From: JAFGTX01 sp942492225
GTDB lineage: Bacteria; Bacillota; Clostridia; Peptostreptococcales; Acidaminobacteraceae
NCBI GenBank assembly: GCA_942492225.1
Contig: CALODS010000056.1
Coordinates: forward strand, 1 to 7,460
DNA length: 7,460 bases
Direction: 5' to 3'
Under the pieces are notes generated by a model. That model was not told the DNA's origin, searched no databases, and saw nothing but the letters and a program-made list of their open reading frames with translations. How positions within the stretch are numbered: the first letter of the stretch is position 1; each line of letters starts with the position of its first letter. Below, piece by piece: positions 1 through 6,582 of this stretch. The position numbers and the translations under genes were made by a program.

Positions 1-1315
1 TATCGAAATCAGCAACTTGTTTTGCTACAACTTCAATAGAAGATGTTGCAATCGCATCATTAAAGCCTTGACCTCTATCTCTGGCTGCTGATGTTCCAGC
101 AATCCCTTCAAGTTCAACAACCTTACCTTCACCACCTAATAATTCTACAATATATGCACCAGCCATAGTACCACCTGCAACATTGTCAGAAGCAACATGT
201 GTTACGACTTCACCATGATTTGCACCACGGTCTAATGTGATGACAGGAATACCAGCTTTGTTCGCTGCCTTAATTGCGTTACCAACTGCATCAGAATCTG
301 TTGGGTTAATTAATATCAAGTCAACGCCTTGGGTTAATAAATCTTCCATATTTGATAATTCTCTTGCTGAGTCATTTTGTGAATCTAATACAACTAATTC
401 AACACCAAGTGCATCCGCTTTAGCTTGAGCACCATCCTTTAGTGTTACGAAAAACGGGTTATTTAATGTAGAAAGTATTAAACCCATTTTCTTATCGCTT
501 GCGACCATTGTCATATCCTTTGATATCAATTTTAATGCGACAGGAACAAATGCTTCCAACGATTCCCCATCCATTATTTTCTTAGCTGATTCAACACCTA
601 ATGAACCAATTAATGCCGGTTGTTGTGCAACCGTCGCTGCCATTTTTCCTTCTTCTACTGATTTAACTGCATCATCAGTCGCGTCAAATCCAACAACGAT
701 AATATTTTTGCCAGCTGACTCAATGGCTTTCAAAGCACCTAATGCCATTTCGTCATTGTGTGCAAATACTGCATCAATTTCAGGCTGTGCTTGTAATATG
801 TTTTCCATTACTGAAAGACCTTTTGTTCTATCAAAATCGGCAACTTGCTTTGCAACAACTTCGATTGAAGATGTTGCAATCGCATCATTAAACCCTTGAC
901 CTCTATCTCTTGCTGCTGAGGTACCTGCAATGCCTTCAAGTTCAACAACCTTACCTTTTCCACCTAATAATTCTACAACGTATTCACCAGCCATAACTCC
1001 ACCTGCTACATTATCAGATGCAATGTGCGTCACAACTTCCCCTGCATTTGCACCACGATCTAATGTGATTACTGGGACCTCTTTGGCATTGGCTGCTTTA
1101 ATTGCATTACCAACCGCATCTGAATCTGTTGGGTTGATAAGAATGACATCAACACCTTGTGTTAATAAATCCTCCATATTCGATAATTCAGTTGCTGCAT
1201 CATTTTGTGAATCTAATACAACTAATTCTAAACCCAATTCCTTTGCTTTGGCTTCGGCCCCTTCTTTTAATGTGACAAAGAATGGATTATTCAATGTCGA
1301 TACGATTAAGCCCAT
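1..1315 (-). repeat. In-frame tandem duplication, period 828 bp (two RbsB domains)
   Basis: The ATG of KMGLIVST at 1315-1313 and the ATG of KMGLILST at 487-485 lie exactly 828 bp (276 codons) apart, and window position 1 aligns with position 829 without gaps over the part I compared. Over the roughly 163 residues visible in both copies I count about 19 substitutions, near 88% identity. At DNA level there are many further third-position differences. The copies are therefore not a simple assembly repeat of identical reads, and the excess of silent changes suggests both domains were kept under selection. The left end of copy 2 is beyond the window, so further copies cannot be excluded. Confidence 0.9.
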
Positions 1316-1416
1316 TTTACCAGAACTTTCTGTTGTCACTTCTTCTTTGGTTGACACCCTGCAAACATGGATACCATAATTATCAGCACCAACATTAACG
1401 CTATTCTTTTCTTCAT
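1..1416 (-). CDS. rbsB: Tandem-duplicated ribose-binding lipoprotein (RbsB-RbsB fusion), frameshifted after the signal peptide, 3' end outside window
   Basis: Extracellular ribose-binding lipoprotein of the RbsABC importer. ATG at 1416 follows a strong RBS and gives a signal peptide (MKKRIALMLVLIIMVSMFAGC) with a lipobox ending at Cys21. That frame stops at TGA 1338-1336 after CQPKKK. The -1 frame, read from about 1345, is open to the window edge for about 448 codons. It encodes two complete-looking type 1 periplasmic-binding-protein domains in succession. Domain 1 (about 1342-500) shows the expected ribose contacts: NNPFF, TLDRGAN, SAARDRGQGF, AHNDEMALG, GFDATDD and AQQP. Domain 2 (from about 496) repeats NNPFF, TLDRGAN and ARDRGQGF before leaving the window. 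A short linker (SKDMTMVASDKKMG) joins them. Normal RbsB is about 300 residues with one domain, so this product is at least half as long again. It is last in rbsKDACB. The shift may be a real mutation, a sequencing error in an A/G tract, or recoding. Confidence 0.85.
1336..1416 (-). other. Lipoprotein signal peptide and frameshift junction of rbsB
   Basis: Positively charged start (MKKR), a hydrophobic core of about 14 residues and lipobox FAGC with Cys21 encoded at 1356-1354. This predicts lipid anchoring to the outer face of the membrane, as usual for Gram-positive binding proteins. Frame 0 continues Q-P-K-K-K and stops at TGA (1338-1336). Reading one base back from the A AAG at 1348-1345 gives C-Q-P-K-E-E-V-T-T-E-S-S-G and the intact binding domain. 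One additional A in the AAA run at 1348-1346 would restore a continuous gene. The only in-frame start codon I see upstream in the domain frame is a GTG at 1357, which would remove the export signal. Confidence 0.8.
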
Positions 1417-1425
1417 AAATTTCTT

Positions 1426-1432
1426 CCTCCCC
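1426..1432 (-). promoter_or_regulatory. Strong ribosome binding site for rbsB
   Basis: GGGGAGG lies nine bases before ATG 1416. It is the best Shine-Dalgarno match in the operon and fixes the start of the signal-peptide frame, which shows that translation is meant to enter in that frame rather than in the frame of the binding domains. Confidence 0.8.
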
Positions 1433-1472
1433 TATTCTTCAACACTCTATTGTCATGAAACTTTCTCATGCT

Positions 1473-1496
1473 TTTTAATTGCTTATGCAATTAAAA
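1473..1496 (-). other. Intercistronic hairpin between rbsC and rbsB
   Basis: A perfect 10-bp inverted repeat (1473-1482 with 1487-1496, arms TTTTAATTGC/GCAATTAAAA) with a 4-nt loop begins one base after the rbsC stop codon. It has no following U-run in the sense direction, so it is a poor intrinsic terminator. A smaller CATGA/TCATG inverted repeat follows between it and the rbsB RBS. Such hairpins before binding-protein genes are known to stabilise the distal message or reduce upstream expression, so that binding protein exceeds permease. That role is inferred here. Confidence 0.6.
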
Positions 1497-1497
1497 C

Positions 1498-2439
1498 CTA
1501 CTCTTTTCGGTCAATTAATACCGCGACCAATATAACAACCCCTTTTACTAATAATTGATAATATGAGCTTACATTCATTAAATTTAGTGCATTATTTAAA
1601 ATTCCTATAATAAGAGCTCCTACGACGGTTCCTAAAATAGATCCAAGTCCACCCGCTAAAGAAGTCCCACCTAGAACAACTGCAGCAATTGCATCTAGCT
1701 CATATCCTTGCCCAGCAGTTGGTTGCGCCGAGGATAGGCGGGCAGTGATAATGATTCCTGCAAGTGCTGCAAAAAATCCACTAACCGCATAAACAAACAC
1801 TTTGATTTTATCTGTCTTTACACCAGAAAGTTTCGTCGCTTCTTCATTACCACCAAGAGCATAAACATATCGCCCAATAGTTGTTTGCGTTAAAATAAAA
1901 TATCCAAGTGCAAATACAAGAATCATAACGATAATGGGAATTGGGATTACCCCTAAATAACCATTGCCAATTTCAGCATATAAATCAGCATTGGCTTCAT
2001 ATCCTGTGCTAATAGGTTTTCCATCGGTGAATACTAGCGTCGCCCCTCTAAAAACGGTCATCGTTGCGAGTGTCACAATAAAGGGTTGTAGTTTTCCTTT
2101 TGCTATAATCAAACCATTTAGCATACCAATACCTGCACCCACAATCAATGCAATTGACACCGCTACTATTGGACTCATGCCTTTTCCAATCAACATTGCA
2201 GCAATGGCACCTGAAAAAGCAAGTGTTGATCCTACAGATAAATCAATACCACCTGTTAATATAACAAAGGTCATTCCTGCTGCAATAATTGAATTTATGG
2301 ATGTTTGTCTTAAAATATTCATCACATTAGAAAATGTCATGAATCGATCATTCATCATTGCAATGATTATTGAAAAAACACTTAGCCCAATAATTGACTG
2401 AAAGCGTCGAATTAAATTTATACTTGATTTTCGCTCCAT
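1498..2439 (-). CDS. rbsC: Ribose ABC transporter permease RbsC
   Basis: Integral membrane permease of the ribose importer, 313 residues, normal for the family. After a short basic N-terminus it is strongly hydrophobic almost throughout, with several membrane spans. GGIDLSVGS (63-71) is the family hallmark. A cytoplasmic loop around 196-213 (GGNEEATKLSGVKTDKIK) is the expected contact with the RbsA ATPase. The C-terminal part carries AIAAVVLGGTSLAGG (250-264), also typical of this sugar permease family. The ATG at 2439 follows the rbsA stop with no gap (TAA then ATG), and its RBS AAGGAGG lies inside the end of rbsA, so the two are probably translationally coupled. The stop is TAG at 1500-1498. 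I see no truncation or frame problem. The closest alternative is a permease for another sugar of the ribose/xylose/galactose class, but rbsD and rbsK next door favour ribose. Confidence 0.95.
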   Translation of the reverse strand: MERKSSINLIRRFQSIIGLSVFSIIIAMMNDRFMTFSNVMNILRQTSINSIIAAGMTFVILTGGIDLSVGSTLAFSGAIAAMLIGKGMSPIVAVSIALIVGAGIGMLNGLIIAKGKLQPFIVTLATMTVFRGATLVFTDGKPISTGYEANADLYAEIGNGYLGVIPIPIIVMILVFALGYFILTQTTIGRYVYALGGNEEATKLSGVKTDKIKVFVYAVSGFFAALAGIIITARLSSAQPTAGQGYELDAIAAVVLGGTSLAGGLGSILGTVVGALIIGILNNALNLMNVSSYYQLLVKGVVILVAVLIDRKE

Positions 2440-3933
2440 TTATACTGCCTCCTTGACGCCAATTGCTAATCTCATAATTTTTTCCTGCGTTGCGTCATTT
2501 CTATCTAATATCCCTGCAATACGACCTTCATGCATTACCATAACACGATCACAAATGCCTAAAATTTCTGGAATTTCTGAAGAAATCATTATAATACCCA
2601 TGCCTTTTTCTTTAAAAGCATTCATTAATTCATAAATTTCTTTTTTCGCACCAACGTCAACACCACGTGTCGGTTCATCTAGAATGAGAACTTTGGGTTC
2701 ACAAGAAAGTGCTTTACCTATAGAAACCTTTTGTTGATTACCACCACTTAAATTTTTAACCTTTTGATCTATTGAAGGTGTTTTAATCCGCATAGATTCT
2801 TTATAGTTATTGACCATCTCTTTCTCTAAACGTTTGTTGATCTTTAGGCCTTTTGTAAACTGTTTTAAAGATGATAAACTCATATTATCTTTTACCGACA
2901 TGCCCAAAATAAGACCATCTTTTTTTCTATCTTCTGATACATACGCAATACCTTGTCTCAAAGCATCAGCTTCATTCCTAATAAGCAGTTTAGTCCCTTC
3001 TAGCGCCATATCACTCTCGGTATGTTTGATCGCACCATAAATTGATTTTGCCAACTCTGTCCGACCAGCACCCATTAATCCGGCAACACCAAGAATTTCT
3101 CCCTTTTTTAGAGCAAAGGAAATATCTTTAACTAAGTTATTTTCAAGATGATTTACTTCAAAAATAACTTCTGATATGTCTTTTTTTAGATAAGGGTATT
3201 GTTCTTCTAATTTTCTACCCACCATCATTTCGATGAGTTTGTTTTCATTAATATCCGAAACTTTTGATTCACTTATAAATTGGCCATCTCTTAGCACTGT
3301 AATATCATCACAAATTTCAAATATTTCAGGCAAGCGATGTGATATATAAACAATGCTTTTTCCTTGATTTCTAAGATCTCGAATAACTTTAAATAAACTT
3401 TCAGTTTCTTTATCTGTTAAGGCATCCGTTGGCTCATCCATTATGATTATTTCTGCCTCAAATGAAAGTGCCTTCGCAATTTCAACCATTTGTTTATGAC
3501 CAATACTCAAATTTTTGACAAGGGTCTTTGGATTAATCTCTAGATTTAATCGTTTCAGCAATGCATCAGAAGTTTTGTATAATGTGTTCCAGTCAATCCG
3601 TCCAAATATTTTGGGTGCTCTTCCCATAAAAATATTTTCACCAATAGATAATTCTTCAACTAAATTTAATTCTTGATGAATGATAGCGATACCTTTTTCC
3701 ATTGCATCTTTAGGACCTGAAACTTCTAATTTATTTTGTCGAAGGAACAATTCGCCTTCTGATTTTTGATACACCCCAGAAAGGATTTTCATTAAGGTTG
3801 ACTTTCCAGCACCATTCTCACCTAGTAAAGCCATTACTTTACCTTCATAGACGTTAAGGTTTACTTTATCAAGCGCTTTAACCCCTGGAAATTCTTTTGA
3901 TATACCTTCCATTCTTAATACGACATTACTCAT
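2440..3933 (-). CDS. rbsA: Ribose import ATP-binding protein RbsA (double ATPase)
   Basis: Cytoplasmic ATPase subunit of the ribose importer, 497 residues with two fused nucleotide-binding domains, the usual length. Domain 1 has Walker A GENGAGKS (38-45), signature LSIGHKQ (142-148), Walker B IIIMDEP (162-168) and switch histidine in YISHR (about 199). Domain 2 has the family's degenerate Walker A GLMGAGRTE (285-293, Arg for Lys), SEDRKKDG (333-340), signature LSGGNQQ (395-401) and LILDEPTRG (416-424). SSEIPEI replaces the switch-histidine region, as is normal for this second domain, so the asymmetry is a family trait and not damage. The ATG at 3933 lies three bases after the rbsD stop, with a GAGG-type RBS inside the rbsD end. 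The gene ends in TAA directly against the rbsC start. Proteins of this class also serve galactose or xylose; the operon context supports ribose. Confidence 0.96.
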   Translation of the reverse strand: MSNVVLRMEGISKEFPGVKALDKVNLNVYEGKVMALLGENGAGKSTLMKILSGVYQKSEGELFLRQNKLEVSGPKDAMEKGIAIIHQELNLVEELSIGENIFMGRAPKIFGRIDWNTLYKTSDALLKRLNLEINPKTLVKNLSIGHKQMVEIAKALSFEAEIIIMDEPTDALTDKETESLFKVIRDLRNQGKSIVYISHRLPEIFEICDDITVLRDGQFISESKVSDINENKLIEMMVGRKLEEQYPYLKKDISEVIFEVNHLENNLVKDISFALKKGEILGVAGLMGAGRTELAKSIYGAIKHTESDMALEGTKLLIRNEADALRQGIAYVSEDRKKDGLILGMSVKDNMSLSSLKQFTKGLKINKRLEKEMVNNYKESMRIKTPSIDQKVKNLSGGNQQKVSIGKALSCEPKVLILDEPTRGVDVGAKKEIYELMNAFKEKGMGIIMISSEIPEILGICDRVMVMHEGRIAGILDRNDATQEKIMRLAIGVKEAV

Positions 3934-3936
3934 TTT

Positions 3937-4341
3937 TTAAGCCTCACTAAAATCAACGCCTGACTGAAGTATAATATTGGCATATGGCGTACACTCTCCG
4001 GTTCTAACAACAGCTTTCGAATCACCTGATAGTTTTTTAAACTGCTCATGACTCACATATTCTATTTCTATCGTTTCAAACATCACTTTAATTGCTTCTA
4101 AAACACTTGGATTGTTGTCTTTTATTTCCTCTGCTAAAATTATTTTTTCTACAACCATATCGGCTTCAATTGCCCTAACTGTATCAATAAATGACGGTAG
4201 GCCATTTATTAATGCTAAATCAATACGGTTCACACCTTCAGGTATTGGAAGACCAGCATCTCCAATAGTCAACTGATCAGTATGTCCCATTCTCGATAAA
4301 GTTGATACAATACTTGAATTTAATAATTTTCCTTTGCGCAT
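3937..4341 (-). CDS. rbsD: D-ribose pyranase RbsD
   Basis: Interconverts the pyranose and furanose forms of ribose, supplying the furanose for ribokinase; cytoplasmic and, in known members, a ring-shaped oligomer. The 134 residues match the family length (about 131-139). Visible family residues are His20 in MGHTD, Asp28 in IGDAG, His98 in VSHEQF, and Tyr120/Asn122 in TGECTPYANIIL. The same numbers hold in the Bacillus enzyme as I recall them. The start ATG 4341 has AAGGAGGAAG just before it, overlapping the end of rbsK with a 10-bp gap. FucU (fucose mutarotase) is the related alternative, but rbsK upstream and rbsA downstream make RbsD much more likely. Confidence 0.95.
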   Translation of the reverse strand: MRKGKLLNSSIVSTLSRMGHTDQLTIGDAGLPIPEGVNRIDLALINGLPSFIDTVRAIEADMVVEKIILAEEIKDNNPSVLEAIKVMFETIEIEYVSHEQFKKLSGDSKAVVRTGECTPYANIILQSGVDFSEA

Positions 4342-4351
4342 TTCTTCCTCC

Positions 4352-5251
4352 TTATTGATTCTCTACTTCTTCCCTTGTTGGTAAAGAGCTTTGTGCTCCA
4401 AATCGCGTCACCGTAATTGCTGCTACTTTATTACCCATAATCAATGCTTCAGTCATAGAATAGCCTCTTGCTAAGCTGTCACAAACACCTGCAATAAAAC
4501 TATCTCCAGCTGCCGTTGTGTCTATTGCCTTAACCTTTTGAGCAGCAACTTCTATAAAGTCCTCACCGTTATAATACCAAGAACCTTTGGAACCTAGTGT
4601 CACAAGTAATTCTTTTATGCCTAATTGATGCAACTTTTGATATCCTTTTTTCAAGTCTTCTTCGGTTTTTATAAAAATACCTGTTAGTGTTTCAAACTCG
4701 GTTTCATTTGGCACGAGCAAATCTACCGCTGAAAGAAGTTCGTTTGATAAAGCTCTTGCAGGTGCAGGATTTAAGATAGTTTTAACACCAAGTTTTTTCG
4801 CCATCTTGAGTACCATTTCAACAGTTTCAACCGGTGTTTCTAATTGACATACCACTAAAGATACACCTTCAAACCACTCTTCTTTTACATCTATAGGCAT
4901 TAAGCCAGCATTAGCACCGGGAATAACAACAATTGAATTATCACCCGATTCATTGACCATAATCAAAGCCACACCAGTTGGTGTCTGTGGCATCACCTTT
5001 ATTCTATTATTAATAACATTCATTTTATTCAAGTTGTCTCTTAAGATATCACCATTGCCATCTGCACCAAGTACACCAATTAATTCAACTGTTGCACCAA
5101 GTTTTCCCATGGCAACTGCTTGGTTTGCCCCCTTCCCTCCAGGAATCAAGTCAAACCCTTCACCGGATATAGTTTCACCTACTTTTGGTGTCACTGCTAC
5201 TTTTGTAACAAGATCCATATTTAAGCTGCCAACAACTAATATTTTATCCAT
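4352..5251 (-). CDS. rbsK: Ribokinase RbsK
   Basis: PfkB-family sugar kinase that phosphorylates ribose at O5 using ATP, feeding ribose-5-phosphate to the pentose phosphate pathway; cytoplasmic. At 299 residues it is full length. Visible motifs: substrate-binding N11/D13 in GSLNMD, GGKGANQA (38-45, PfkB signature 1), NPAPA (161-165), PNETE (181-185), VTLGSKG (217-223), and DTTAAGDSF (244-252, signature 2) with catalytic Asp250. ATG 5251 has RBS AGAGGTGA six bases before (5257-5264). It is the first gene after the second operator and hairpin leader, and the first metabolic gene of rbsKDACB. Motifs fit ribokinase better than other PfkB kinases. Confidence 0.96.
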   Translation of the reverse strand: MDKILVVGSLNMDLVTKVAVTPKVGETISGEGFDLIPGGKGANQAVAMGKLGATVELIGVLGADGNGDILRDNLNKMNVINNRIKVMPQTPTGVALIMVNESGDNSIVVIPGANAGLMPIDVKEEWFEGVSLVVCQLETPVETVEMVLKMAKKLGVKTILNPAPARALSNELLSAVDLLVPNETEFETLTGIFIKTEEDLKKGYQKLHQLGIKELLVTLGSKGSWYYNGEDFIEVAAQKVKAIDTTAAGDSFIAGVCDSLARGYSMTEALIMGNKVAAITVTRFGAQSSLPTREEVENQ

Positions 5252-5303
5252 TTAATTCACCTCTATTTTATTGATATCCATCTATTGATTTTTTGCGATT
5301 GAC

Positions 5304-5462
5304 GAAAGTAAAACTACTTCTCACTGCCCACTTTCGCTGAAGAAAAACGCTTTCCACTTTCACTGAAGAAAATCACTTCACCTATCGTGCTTGGTAAAAA
5401 CACAAACCGTTTTTACCCTTGAGCTATCGCCCTCGTTAAAAAGAAAACCGCTTTTTAACGAG
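5304..5462 (-). repeat. Array of hairpins with related loops in the rbsK leader
   Basis: Between the second operator and rbsK lie, in transcription order: a perfect 12-bp stem (5432-5443 with 5451-5462) with loop CGGTTTT; a perfect 9-bp stem (5393-5401 with 5409-5417) with loop GGTTTGT; a 5-bp stem (5364-5368 with 5376-5380) with loop TGATTTT; a weak, mismatched stem around 5338-5354 with loop CGTTTTT; and a short stem around 5304-5320 with AGTTTT in its loop. The first four loops are all 7 nt and share a G/C-G/A-TTT(T) spelling, while the stems differ. None has a GC-rich stem followed by a U-run, so ordinary intrinsic terminators are unlikely. CTATCG also recurs at 5382-5387 and 5424-5429. 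The function is unknown to me. Confidence 0.65.
5328..5378. repeat. Imperfect 26-bp tandem repeat in the rbsK leader
   Basis: Positions 5328-5353 and 5354-5378 are adjacent imperfect copies. Both read CCACTTTC(G/A)CTGAAGAAAA with a variable tail (ACGCTTT or TCACTT). The variable G/A appears twice in each unit (CGCT..ACGC and CACT..TCAC), so the copies differ in a coordinated way. They form the third and fourth members of the hairpin array. Confidence 0.6.
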
Positions 5463-5464
5463 TG

Positions 5465-5479
5465 GTTAAACGTTTACCT
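5465..5479. promoter_or_regulatory. Predicted RbsR operator upstream of rbsK
   Basis: The 15-mer GTTAAACGTTTACCT contains the palindrome TAAACGTTTA (5467-5476), the form expected for LacI/GalR-family repressors with a central CG. The identical 15-mer lies upstream of rbsR. A -10-like TATATC lies just before it in the sense direction (5492-5487), but I find no convincing -35 box at the right distance, so the operon promoter is not defined. CcpA binding is possible because cre sites are similar. Confidence 0.8.
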
Positions 5480-5487
5480 CGACCGAT

Positions 5488-5517
5488 ATAAGAGAATCAC
5501 TATGTGGATTCTCTTAT
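5488..5517 (-). other. 11-bp inverted repeat at the end of rbsR
   Basis: Arms 5488-5498 and 5507-5517 (ATAAGAGAATC/GATTCTCTTAT) are perfectly complementary around an 8-nt loop that contains part of the rbsR stop codon. It is not followed by a U-run in the sense strand. It may weakly end or protect the rbsR transcript. It is also close enough to the operator to include the presumed promoter region of rbsKDACB. Confidence 0.5.
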
Positions 5518-6501
5518 GATGATGTCTCTATTTCTTAGAATATCTTCTTTTTTGTCTACTGTTTTATCTTCTATAAAATCTATTAGCATCTGAGCTGCTT
5601 TGTAACCCATCTGATAATTCGGTTGATTGACTGTTGTTAATTTTGGTTCTATCATCGTGGTCATATAAATATCATCGAATCCAACGATGGCGACATCTTC
5701 TGGAATTTTATGCCCTGTTTCTTTTAGGGCTTTCATTGCACCAAGAGCAATCAAGTCATTACCACAAAAGACACCATCAAAAGCTATGTTTTTATCTAGT
5801 ATTTCTTTTATCCCTCGGTATCCCCAATCAGAAGTATAAAACCCCTCTATAAAGAGTTCTTCAGATACATCAATCGATAGATCCTTGTGTGCCTCTAGAT
5901 AACCGCGGTATCTTTCACGTGACGGTCCTGATGTGAAAGGTCCAGCTAGATGAAGAATTCGTTTATATCCTTTTTTTAGCATATATGTGACCGCTTCGTA
6001 AGCACCTGAAGCATTATCTACTGTAATTTTCCCTTTAATCTTTGATCCTTCTATATTCCTGTCAACAGTTATAACTGGAACATGTATTCTACTTAAATCT
6101 AAAGAATCTCCAGTACGCATTGATGATGCGGTCAAGATGATACCATCTACCATCTTTTCTTGGAGCATAGCAATATAACCTTCTTCTTTTTTTAAATCGT
6201 TATCCGTGTTGCAAAGAATAACATGGTAACCATATTTGTTGGCAATATCTTCTACCCCTCGTGCAATCTCTGGAAAAAATGGATTGGCAATATCAGGAAT
6301 GACAAGTCCTATAGAATGAGTTTTCTTTGTAATCATACTAGAAGCTACTCTATTAGGAACATAGTTATATTCTTTAATCACAGCAAGTACACGCTGACGT
6401 GTCGCTTCTGAAATATTTTTATCTTTATGATTTACAATTTTTGAAACAGTTGCCGTAGAAACTTCTGCCATACGTGCAATGTCTTTGATAGTTGTTTTCA
6501 T
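5500..6501 (-). CDS. rbsR: LacI-family ribose operon repressor RbsR
   Basis: Predicted transcriptional repressor of the ribose operon, released from DNA by ribose or a derivative. With ATG 6501 the protein has 333 residues, normal for LacI/GalR regulators. The N-terminal helix-turn-helix TIKDIARMAEVSTATVSK (4-21) is followed by the hinge helix YVPNRVASSM (47-56). The ligand domain is related to RbsB and shows matching contacts: NPFF (73-76), VDR (146-148), RERYRG (195-200), CGNDL (246-250), GFDD (274-277) and NQP (292-294). I chose ATG 6501 because the helix-turn-helix begins there as in the family and AGAAGGTG sits at the right distance. An in-frame ATG at 6570 would add 23 residues encoded by leader repeats. 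Matching operators upstream of rbsR and of rbsK suggest autoregulation plus operon control. That ribose is the ligand rests on context. Confidence 0.92.
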   Translation of the reverse strand: MKTTIKDIARMAEVSTATVSKIVNHKDKNISEATRQRVLAVIKEYNYVPNRVASSMITKKTHSIGLVIPDIANPFFPEIARGVEDIANKYGYHVILCNTDNDLKKEEGYIAMLQEKMVDGIILTASSMRTGDSLDLSRIHVPVITVDRNIEGSKIKGKITVDNASGAYEAVTYMLKKGYKRILHLAGPFTSGPSRERYRGYLEAHKDLSIDVSEELFIEGFYTSDWGYRGIKEILDKNIAFDGVFCGNDLIALGAMKALKETGHKIPEDVAIVGFDDIYMTTMIEPKLTTVNQPNYQMGYKAAQMLIDFIEDKTVDKKEDILRNRDIIIREST

Positions 6502-6505
6502 TGAA

Positions 6506-6513
6506 CACCTTCT
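6506..6513 (-). promoter_or_regulatory. RBS deciding the rbsR start
   Basis: AGAAGGTG lies just before ATG 6501 with about six bases from AAGG to the start. It supports the start at the helix-turn-helix over the upstream ATG at 6570, whose AAGGAG is only about two bases away. Confidence 0.65.
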
Positions 6514-6517
6514 CAAT

Positions 6518-6548
6518 TTTAGCAAAACCCAGAGCATGTTTTGCTCTT
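6518..6548. repeat. 31-bp direct repeat, copy A, in the rbsR leader
   Basis: Identical in all 31 bases to 6583-6613, 65 bp away. It can fold in two exclusive ways: an 8-bp stem AGCAAAAC/GTTTTGCT (6521-6528 with 6538-6545), or a 6-bp stem AGAGCA/TGCTCT (6531-6536 with 6542-6547) using the same 3' bases. The two copies can also pair with each other. Confidence 0.85.
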
Positions 6549-6555
6549 GCCTTTC

Positions 6556-6576
6556 GGAGAATAAAACCATTTCTCC
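6556..6576 (-). repeat. Hairpin between the two 31-bp repeats, with CCTTTCGG repeats
   Basis: GGAGAA (6556-6561) pairs with TTCTCC (6571-6576) around a 9-nt loop that reads ATGGTTTTA in the sense strand, again containing GGTTTT as in the rbsK-leader loops. The octamer CCTTTCGG flanks it on both sides as a direct repeat (6550-6557 and 6575-6582). Confidence 0.6.
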
Positions 6577-6582
6577 TTTCGG

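Noticed and set aside
1336..1338. TGA read as tryptophan (Mycoplasma-type code)
   Set aside because: Reading through in that frame meets a TAA within about 10 codons and does not enter the RbsB frame. Trp is encoded by TGG elsewhere.
930..1379. Open frame of 149 codons on the plus strand
   Set aside because: It is the antisense shadow of rbsB, is repetitive in Ser/Thr/Ala/Pro and has no RBS. The related frame at 237-428 comes from the second rbsB copy.
1964..2401. Plus-strand frame of 145 codons
   Set aside because: Antisense to rbsC, with no recognisable domain. Other plus-strand frames within rbsA, rbsK and rbsR are rejected for the same reason.
5393..5462. Intrinsic terminators after rbsR
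   Set aside because: Stems are AT-rich and neither is followed by a U-run. The U-rich part lies inside the 3' arms, so termination is not supported.
6502..6570. Longer RbsR starting at ATG 6570
   Set aside because: The added 23 residues are encoded by the leader repeats and resemble no part of a LacI repressor. The start at 6501 has a properly spaced RBS.
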